A stretch of 64,000 nucleotides of DNA from Stenotrophomonas pavanii. GTDB taxonomy: Bacteria; Pseudomonadota; Gammaproteobacteria; Xanthomonadales; Xanthomonadaceae. Below are positions 59,005-64,000 of this stretch, piece by piece. Location of the stretch: the NCBI RefSeq assembly GCF_900101175.1, contig NZ_FNFQ01000012.1:62001-126000 (forward strand), read 5' to 3'. Both the position numbers and the translations under genes were made by a program. Below the pieces are notes generated by a model. It did no database searches, had not been told where the DNA came from, and saw only the letters and a list, made by a program, of their open reading frames with translations. The first letter of the stretch is position 1. Each line of letters begins with the position of its first letter.

Positions 59005-60324
59005 ATGACAGCAGCTGCTGCCGACAAGAAGAAGTTGCCCCTGCATTGGAAGATGGGCATCGGCTTTGCGATCGGCCTGGTCCTGGGACTGACCGTGCAT
59101 GCCCTGGGCGGCAGCGTCGGGGGTCTGCAGGCCGGTGCCAAGTGGGTCATGGACTACGTCACCACCCCGGCGTCGGGCCTGTTCCTCAACCTGATCTTCA
59201 TGCTGATCGTGCCGCTGATCTTCTCGGCGCTGATCATGGGCGTGTCGGAGATGGGCGACATCCGCGCCCTCGGCCGCATCGGCTGGAAGACCCTGGCCTA
59301 CACCGTGCTGCTGTCGGGCATCGCGGTCGGCATCGGCCTGGTGCTGGTCAACGTGCTCAAGCCGGGCGCGGGCGTGGATCCGCAGACCGCAGCACTGATG
59401 CTGTCGGAGAACGCCGAGCGCAGCAAGGAAATCGTCGCCGGCATCCATGGCACGCCGAAGGGCATGGACATGCTGCTGTCGATCGTGCCGAGCAACGTGC
59501 TGCAGGCCGCTTCGGACAACGGCGCGATCCTGTCGCTGATGTTCTTCGCGCTGATGTTCGGCATCGGCATGGTGCTGACCGATGATGAGAAGGTCGCACC
59601 GCTGCGCCGCGCCATCGAAGGCGTGTTCGAGATTTCGATGACCCTGATCAACCTGGTCATCCGCCTGGCCCCGTACGCCGTGGCCTGCTTCATGTTCAAC
59701 CTGGCCGCGCTGTTCGGCTTCGAGTTGATCATCCGCCTGGGTGCGTATGTGGGCGTGGTGGTGCTGGCGCTGGGCCTGCACATGATCGTGACCTACGGTA
59801 CTGCGGTGTGGCTGTCGGGCCGCTCGCCGCTGTCGTTCTTCCGCGATACCCAGGAAGCGACGGTGATGGCGTTCTCCACCGCCTCCAGCAATGCCACCCT
59901 GCCCACCGCGCTTCGCGTGGCCGACCAGATGGGCCTGCCGCAGCGCGTATCGCGCTTCGTGCTGACCGTGGGCGCCACCGCCAACCAGAACGGCACCGCA
60001 CTGTTCGAGGGCGTGACGGTGATCTTCCTGGCCCAGTTCTTCGGCGTGGACCTGAGCATCGGCCAGCAGTTCATGGTGATGGCGGTCTGCATCCTCGGCG
60101 GCATCGGCACCGCCGGCGTTCCGTCGGGTTCGCTGCCGGTGGTGGCGATGATCTGCGCGATGGTCGGCGTGAACCCGCTGGGCATCGGCCTGATCCTGGG
60201 CGTGAATCACTTCCTGGACATGTGCCGTACCGCGCTGAACGTGACCGGCGACCTGGCCCTGACCACGCTGGTGGCCAAGGGCGAGTCCCACGATGGCCCG
60301 GCCCTGGCACCGCACCAGGACTGA
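59005..60324 (+). CDS. Dicarboxylate/amino acid:cation symporter (DAACS family)
   Basis: 439 residues with about eight membrane helices and two re-entrant hairpins, as in the GltP/DctA fold. Diagnostic motifs are the serine-rich TASSNATLPTAL (HP1), ATANQNGTALFEG (the NxNGT-type motif of TM7) and NHFLDMCRTALNVTGD (TM8, with the Asp and Arg of the substrate site). It imports glutamate/aspartate or C4-dicarboxylates with cations; the exact substrate is not resolved, so no symbol is given. GAGGAAAC precedes the ATG. A strong hairpin follows the stop. Confidence 0.93.
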   Translation: MTAAAADKKKLPLHWKMGIGFAIGLVLGLTVHALGGSVGGLQAGAKWVMDYVTTPASGLFLNLIFMLIVPLIFSALIMGVSEMGDIRALGRIGWKTLAYTVLLSGIAVGIGLVLVNVLKPGAGVDPQTAALMLSENAERSKEIVAGIHGTPKGMDMLLSIVPSNVLQAASDNGAILSLMFFALMFGIGMVLTDDEKVAPLRRAIEGVFEISMTLINLVIRLAPYAVACFMFNLAALFGFELIIRLGAYVGVVVLALGLHMIVTYGTAVWLSGRSPLSFFRDTQEATVMAFSTASSNATLPTALRVADQMGLPQRVSRFVLTVGATANQNGTALFEGVTVIFLAQFFGVDLSIGQQFMVMAVCILGGIGTAGVPSGSLPVVAMICAMVGVNPLGIGLILGVNHFLDMCRTALNVTGDLALTTLVAKGESHDGPALAPHQD

Positions 60325-60333
60325 GTCCAACGC

Positions 60334-60358
60334 CCCGCCCCCGTACTCCGGGGGCGGG
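60334..60358 (+). terminator. GC hairpin after the symporter gene, abutting an SMAG
   Basis: CCCGCCCCCG (60334-60343), loop TACTC, CGGGGGCGGG (60349-60358). Its last base is the first of the GTAG of the next element (SMAG about 60358-60379). The same terminator-SMAG unit recurs in part at 60474-60517. Confidence 0.6.
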
Positions 60359-60568
60359 TAGTGCCGGCCGCTGGCCGGGTACGCGTCATCGCATGCGCGC
60401 TGCCGCTCCCACGTTTCGCGATGCGAATCGTGGGCCCCCTTATCGGCCTCCACACCCCCGCGCCTTTGGCGCAGCCCCCGGACTCCGGGGGCGGGTAGTG
60501 CCGGCCGCTGGCCGGCAACTTCATGATCTTCATCGAATTCTGCGCAACTGCCGGCCAGCGGCCGGCAC
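60358..60568. repeat. SMAG cluster and 35-bp direct repeat
   Basis: An SMAG at 60358-60379, then an inverted SMAG dimer at 60495-60517 and 60549-60568. A roughly 35-bp block beginning ACTCCGGGGGCGGGTAGTGC occurs twice (about 60345 and 60482). An imperfect hairpin (CCCACG-TTTCGC / GCGAAT-CGTGGG) is at 60408-60434. No gene is present in this 335-nt gap. Confidence 0.8.
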
Positions 60569-60584
60569 GACCGGGCAAGGTGAA

Positions 60585-60614
60585 CTGACCCCCGCCCGGT
60601 GACTATGGGACAAT
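60585..60614 (+). promoter_or_regulatory. Candidate promoter for tkt
   Basis: CTGACC (60585-60590), 18-nt spacer, GACAAT (60609-60614), 45 nt before the tkt ATG. Confidence 0.4.
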
Positions 60615-60659
60615 AGGCCGCCCGCACGTCCGCGGCCGCCTCCCGATTCCGACAGAACC

Positions 60660-62657
60660 ATGACGCAGCCTACCCGTCGCCAGTTGGCCAACGCCATCCG
60701 CTTCCTTGCCGCCGATGCGGTTGAAACCGCAAAGTCCGGCCACCCCGGCATGCCCATGGGCATGGCCGACATCGCCGAAGTCCTCTGGAACGACTACCTC
60801 CGCCATAACCCGAGCAACCCGCACTGGTTCAACCGCGACCGTTTCGTGCTGTCCAACGGCCACGGTTCGATGCTGCAGTACGCACTGCTGCACCTGAGCG
60901 GTTATGACCTGCCGATCGAGCAGCTGAAACTGTTCCGCCAGCTGGGCAGCCACACCGCCGGCCACCCGGAGCGTCATGAGACCCCGGGCGTGGAAACCAC
61001 CACCGGTCCGCTGGGCCAGGGTTTCGCCAATGCCGTGGGCTTCGCCCTGGCCGAGAAGCTGCTGGCTCAGCGCTTCAACCGCCCGGAGCTGGAAGTGGTC
61101 GACCACCGCACCTGGGTGTTCATGGGCGATGGCTGCCTGATGGAAGGCGTGTCGCACGAAGCCGCGTCGCTGGCCGGTACCTGGGGCCTGCACAAGCTGG
61201 TCTGCTTCTGGGACAACAACCACATCTCCATCGACGGCAACGTCGAGGGCTGGTTCACCGACAATACCCCGGAGCGTTTCGAGGCCTATGGCTGGAACGT
61301 GGTCCGCGACGTCGATGGCCACGACCCGGAGAGCATCAAGGCCGGCATCGAGGCCGCGCTGTCGCAGAGCGACAAGCCGACCCTGATCTGCTGCCGCACC
61401 ACCATCGGGTTTGGTTCGCCGAACAAGGCGGGCAAGGAATCCAGCCACGGCGCACCGCTGGGCAAGGACGAGCTGGAAGCCACCCGCAAGCAGCTGGGCT
61501 GGGAATACGGCCCGTTCGAGATCCCGCAGGCGATCTACGACGGCTGGCGTGCCAACGGCGCCGGCACCCTGCGCCAGGCCGAGTGGGAGCAGCTGTTCGA
61601 CAAGTACGCCAGCCAGTATCCGGCGGAAGCGGCCGAGCTGACCCGTCGCTCGCACGGCGAACTGCCGGCCGACTTCGTTGGCAAGGCCGATGCCTACATC
61701 GCCCAGGTGGCCGCTGAAGGCCCGACGATCGCTTCGCGCAAGGCCTCGCAGCTGGCCATCGAAGCCTTCGCCCCGCTGCTGCCGGAAATCGTCGGCGGCT
61801 CGGCCGACCTGGCGCACTCCAACCTGACCCTCTGGAAGGGCAGCAAATCGGTTGCCAGCGACGACGCCAACGCCAACTACGTGTATTACGGCGTGCGCGA
61901 GTTCGGCATGACCGCCATCGCCAACGGCCTGGCCCTGCACGGTGGCTTCATTCCGTTCGACGCCACCTTCCTGGTGTTCAGCGACTACGCCCGCAACGGC
62001 GTGCGCATGAGCGCGCTGATCCCGGCCCACGCCATCCACGTCTACACCCACGACTCGATCGGCCTGGGCGAAGACGGCCCGACCCACCAGCCGGTGGAGC
62101 ACCTGGCCTCGCTGCGCTACATCCCGAACAACGACGTGTGGCGTCCGTGCGATGCGGTCGAGTCGGCGGTGAGCTGGAAGGCCGCGATCACCCGCCAGGA
62201 TGGCCCGAGCTGCCTGGTGTTCAGCCGCCAGAACCTGCCGCACCAGCCGCGCAGCGCCGAGCAGATCAAGCAGATCGAGCGCGGCGGCTACGTGCTGGCT
62301 GATGCCGCCGGTACCCCGGACGTGATCCTGATCGCCACCGGTTCGGAAGTCTCGCTGGCCACCGAAGCCAAGGCCCAGCTGGATGCGGCCGGTATCAAGA
62401 CCCGCGTGGTCTCGATGCCGTCTACCGATGTGTTCCTGCGCCAGGATGCGGCCTACCGTGAAGCGGTGCTGCCGAATGCAGTGCGCAAGCGCGTGGCGGT
62501 GGAAGCCGGCGTCACCGGTTTCTGGCGCCAGTTCGTCGGCCTGGACGGTGCGGTGATCGGTATCGACACCTTCGGTGCCTCGGCTCCGGCAGACCAGCTG
62601 TACAAGCACTTCGGCATCACCACCGCCCACGTGGTGGAAGCGGCCAAGTCGCTGTAA
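60660..62657 (+). CDS. tkt: Transketolase
   Basis: 665 residues, matching E. coli TktA (663). It uses thiamine diphosphate to move two-carbon ketol units in the non-oxidative pentose phosphate pathway. The TPP/Mg motif is [20 protein letters not shown] with the partner Asn in [11 protein letters not shown]. Other family blocks are [37 protein letters not shown] and the pyrimidine-domain [20 protein letters not shown]. Stands alone, followed by a perfect 12-bp hairpin. Confidence 0.97.
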   Translation: MTQPTRRQLANAIRFLAADAVETAKSGHPGMPMGMADIAEVLWNDYLRHNPSNPHWFNRDRFVLSNGHGSMLQYALLHLSGYDLPIEQLKLFRQLGSHTAGHPERHETPGVETTTGPLGQGFANAVGFALAEKLLAQRFNRPELEVVDHRTWVFMGDGCLMEGVSHEAASLAGTWGLHKLVCFWDNNHISIDGNVEGWFTDNTPERFEAYGWNVVRDVDGHDPESIKAGIEAALSQSDKPTLICCRTTIGFGSPNKAGKESSHGAPLGKDELEATRKQLGWEYGPFEIPQAIYDGWRANGAGTLRQAEWEQLFDKYASQYPAEAAELTRRSHGELPADFVGKADAYIAQVAAEGPTIASRKASQLAIEAFAPLLPEIVGGSADLAHSNLTLWKGSKSVASDDANANYVYYGVREFGMTAIANGLALHGGFIPFDATFLVFSDYARNGVRMSALIPAHAIHVYTHDSIGLGEDGPTHQPVEHLASLRYIPNNDVWRPCDAVESAVSWKAAITRQDGPSCLVFSRQNLPHQPRSAEQIKQIERGGYVLADAAGTPDVILIATGSEVSLATEAKAQLDAAGIKTRVVSMPSTDVFLRQDAAYREAVLPNAVRKRVAVEAGVTGFWRQFVGLDGAVIGIDTFGASAPADQLYKHFGITTAHVVEAAKSL

Positions 62658-62678
62658 GCCGCTTCGCGGTGCAATGAA

Positions 62679-62710
62679 GGAAAGGCCGGCGCACGCCGGC
62701 CTTTCCCGTT
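62679..62710 (+). terminator. Terminator-like hairpin after tkt
   Basis: GGAAAGGCCGGC (62679-62690), loop GCAC, GCCGGCCTTTCC (62695-62706), then CGTT. Twelve perfect pairs; the T-tract is weak. Confidence 0.65.
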
Positions 62711-62722
62711 CTCCAGACCAAA

Positions 62723-62786
62723 AAAAGGGGACGGAGGGGATCAAGTCGTATGTGCACACACGACTTGATCCCCTCCGTCCCCTTTT
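62723..62786. repeat. 64-bp near-perfect palindrome, copy 1
   Basis: Arms of 27 bp (62723-62749 and 62760-62786; start AAAAGGGGACGGAGGGGATC) are exactly complementary. The 10-nt centre ATGTGCACAC is itself palindromic except for one mismatch. A second copy lies at 63588-63656. The two bracket the HigBA pair. Confidence 0.9.
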
Positions 62787-62934
62787 CCTCTGCTCGGCCC
62801 GTTCCGCCCGGCGGTGCTGCTGTCGCGTTGGCCTCTTCATCTGATCTGCGTTCTCTGCGAAAAGGAGGGCCGGCCGAGGCACCCCTCAGAAGTAGTCATG
62901 GACAAGACGCGCGGCGCAGAAAACCACGGTGGAT

Positions 62935-62963
62935 TTGCGGGGTGTAAGGTGATGCCTTACACT
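62935..62963 (+). promoter_or_regulatory. higBA promoter with overlapping inverted-repeat operator
   Basis: TTGCGG (62935-62940), 17-nt spacer, TACACT (62958-62963). The repeat TGTAAGG-TGATG-CCTTACA (62943-62961) covers the spacer and most of the -10 box, as expected for autorepression by the antitoxin. The ATG is 8 nt past the -10, so the transcript would have little or no leader. Confidence 0.65.
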
Positions 62964-62971
62964 GTCGTCGC

Positions 62972-63250
62972 ATGATCGTCAGCTTCAGGCATAAGGGCCT
63001 GAAGGCGCTCTATGAGCGGGGCGACATTTCCGGAGTCCGTGCCGATCATGTGGCTCGATTGCGGCGTTTGCTTCTGCAGCTGGATCAGGCCCGTCTGCCT
63101 GGGGACATGGGGCTGCCCGGAAATCGCCTGCACCCCCTGCGCGGGAGCTATAGCGGCTACTGGGCGGTAAGTGTCTCGGCGAGTTGGCGATTGGTGTTCC
63201 GCTTTCGTGGGCTCGACGTCGAACTGGTCGATTACCTTGATTACCACTAG
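62972..63250 (+). CDS. higB: HigB-type toxin (RelE superfamily mRNA interferase)
   Basis: 92 residues starting MIVSFRHKGLKALYERGDIS, typical of HigB-like toxins of the RelE/ParE superfamily. C-terminal strands read GYWAVSVSASWRLVFRF, where WRLVFRF is the core motif carrying the conserved arginine, ending with DVELVDYLDYH. Family members cut mRNA on the ribosome. Toxin precedes antitoxin, the Hig order. There is no Shine-Dalgarno; a leaderless promoter lies directly upstream. Activity is inferred from family. Confidence 0.9.
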   Translation: MIVSFRHKGLKALYERGDISGVRADHVARLRRLLLQLDQARLPGDMGLPGNRLHPLRGSYSGYWAVSVSASWRLVFRFRGLDVELVDYLDYH

Positions 63251-63261
63251 GAGTCTGCTCG

Positions 63262-63567
63262 ATGCCGTTGCATGATCCGCCGCATCCCGGGGAATCGCTG
63301 CGCGAAGATGTCCTGCCGGCGATCAGTATGTCGATCAGTGCGCTGGCACAGCATCTCGACTATTCGCGCGGCCAGCTGTCGACGATCATCAACGGGCACG
63401 CCGGCATTTCCGCAGAACTCGCATTCCGCCTTGAGCTTGCAGGTCTGGGCAATGCTCGCATGTGGCTCGCGATGCAGGCGGCATACGATCTGTGGCAGGT
63501 CGAGCATCGAGCGCATCCACCGATTGCCCGCCTGTATCTGGAGGATTCAGTGAGGAGCGGACAGTAG
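63262..63567 (+). CDS. higA: HigA-type antitoxin (XRE/HTH)
   Basis: 101 residues, 11 nt after higB, with AGGAG upstream. It begins LHDPPHPGESLREDVLPAIS, the usual HigA/VapI-like start, followed by a helix-turn-helix (SISALAQHLDYSRGQLSTII). It should bind the repeat overlapping the promoter and neutralise HigB. The stop codon TAG (63565-63567) is the TAG of an SMAG element's GTAG, so the repeat supplies the gene's end. Confidence 0.92.
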   Translation: MPLHDPPHPGESLREDVLPAISMSISALAQHLDYSRGQLSTIINGHAGISAELAFRLELAGLGNARMWLAMQAAYDLWQVEHRAHPPIARLYLEDSVRSGQ

Positions 63568-63586
63568 CTCCACGTCATGCGTGGAT
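63564..63586 (+). repeat. SMAG-type hairpin containing the higA stop
   Basis: GTAGCTCCACG-TCATG-CGTGGAT. GTAG at 63564-63567 includes the higA TAG. It is 1 nt from palindrome copy 2. Confidence 0.75.
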
Positions 63587-63587
63587 G

Positions 63588-63656
63588 AAAAAAGGGGGAC
63601 GGAGGGGATTAAGTCGCATGTGCACATACGACTTAATCCCCTCCGTCCCCTTTTTT
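63588..63656. repeat. 69-bp palindrome, copy 2
   Basis: Same element as 62723-62786, with GATTAAGTCG for GATCAAGTCG and one extra G in the left arm. Arms run from AAAAAAGGGGGACGG (63588) to CCGTCCCCTTTTTT (63656). Its last base is the first base of the stop codon (on the minus strand, its last base) of the next gene. Confidence 0.9.
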
Positions 63657-64000
63657 CAGGCAGTGCGCGCCAGTGCCAGGCGCAGCAGTCGCGCGTCCAG
63701 GCGTTCGGCGAAATCCTTCGGCGCCTGCAGGCCCATGCGCTGCAGGTACACCGCATCGCCGTCGCCTGCCGGTTGGCGCAGCGCTGCCCAGACGGTACGC
63801 AGCTTGCCGGCGCGGGTCTGCGTATTGGCCTTCAGCCAGGCCAGCGCCTTCACCAGCACCTGCTCGATCTCGTTGAAATCGCTGCCCAGCGGATAGTCGG
63901 GCAGGCTGCCATCGGCGCGGAACGGGGCCAACGCCGCTGCCAGCGCCTGCGGCGTGTTGCGCTGCTGGCGCGCCGGGTCCGGTTGCGCGGCCGCCAGCAG
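63656..64000 (-). CDS. Unidentified protein, C-terminal 114 codons (partial)
   Basis: Open from the right window edge to a TGA at 63658-63656. The visible part reads LLAAAQPDPARQQRNTPQAL near the edge, then YPLGSDFNEIEQVLVKALAW, LKANTQTRAGKLRTVWAALR and finally RMGLQAPKDFAERLDARLLR. It looks like a helical tail. I vaguely associate such tails with acyl-CoA hydrolase/transferase-family proteins of xanthomonads but cannot support this; treat it as unassigned. The stop codon lies at the edge of palindrome copy 2. Confidence 0.65.
   Translation of the reverse strand: MLAAAQPDPARQQRNTPQALAAALAPFRADGSLPDYPLGSDFNEIEQVLVKALAWLKANTQTRAGKLRTVWAALRQPAGDGDAVYLQRMGLQAPKDFAERLDARLLRLALARTA

Noticed and set aside
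62658..63656. Insertion sequence around higBA
   Set aside because: The palindromes are not terminal repeats around a transposase; no transposase fragment or target duplication was seen.

Overview
The window is a stretch of GC-rich gammaproteobacterial chromosome, most likely Stenotrophomonas (S. maltophilia complex, Xanthomonadaceae). Three things point there: xanthomonad-like gene neighbourhoods (ygfB-pepP, gmk-rpoZ-spoT-ridA-recG, mrcA divergent from pilMNOPQ); strongly GC-ending codons in nearly all genes; and many intergenic hairpins that begin with GTAG, matching the SMAG repeats known from S. maltophilia. No rRNA operon, prophage, insertion sequence or CRISPR array was seen.

Layout. 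1-10.9 kb: housekeeping genes (start of a TIGR02449-like gene, ygfB, pepP, pepQ, a PilZ/DUF1631 pair behind a possible sigma-28 promoter, hemW, rdgB, a VOC protein, rph, yicC). 10.9-21.4 kb: a complete selenocysteine and formate dehydrogenase locus on the minus strand, fdnG-fdnH-fdnI-fdhE-selA-selB-selC-selD. It includes an in-frame UGA, a bacterial SECIS hairpin and a tRNA-Sec gene lying between selB and selD. The locus encodes the selenoenzyme, the chaperone that matures it, and the whole machinery that makes and inserts selenocysteine.

21.7-30.9 kb: gmk, rpoZ, spoT, ridA, recG, a nucleoside hydrolase, rpmE2 and gltA. 31.1-43.1 kb: an envelope and adhesion region. It holds a membrane protein followed by a 23-residue membrane peptide, a CS1/Cbl-type (alternate chaperone-usher) fimbrial operon in the order pilin, usher, tip adhesin, chaperone, then a 1480-residue trimeric autotransporter adhesin and an unknown membrane-anchored protein. 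Codon use is patchy in the two adhesins, suggesting exchange of their surface-exposed parts.

43.3-51.8 kb: an unknown gene, penicillin-binding protein 1A (mrcA), and divergently the type IV pilus assembly operon pilM-N-O-P-Q. 52.0-58.9 kb: a tightly overlapping MoxR / DUF58 / DUF4381 / VWA / VWA-TPR / BatD operon. 59.0-62.7 kb: a dicarboxylate/amino-acid:cation symporter and transketolase. 62.7-63.7 kb: a HigB/HigA-type toxin-antitoxin pair bracketed by two copies of a 64-69 bp palindrome. The window ends inside an unidentified minus-strand gene.

Striking non-coding features are the GTAG hairpins, two roughly 100-bp inverted repeats between pepP and pepQ (one with a further half-copy near fdhE), candidate leaderless promoters at spoT, higB and the first gene, and hairpins at fimbrial operon junctions. 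All coordinates and motifs were read by eye; no database search or folding program was run.
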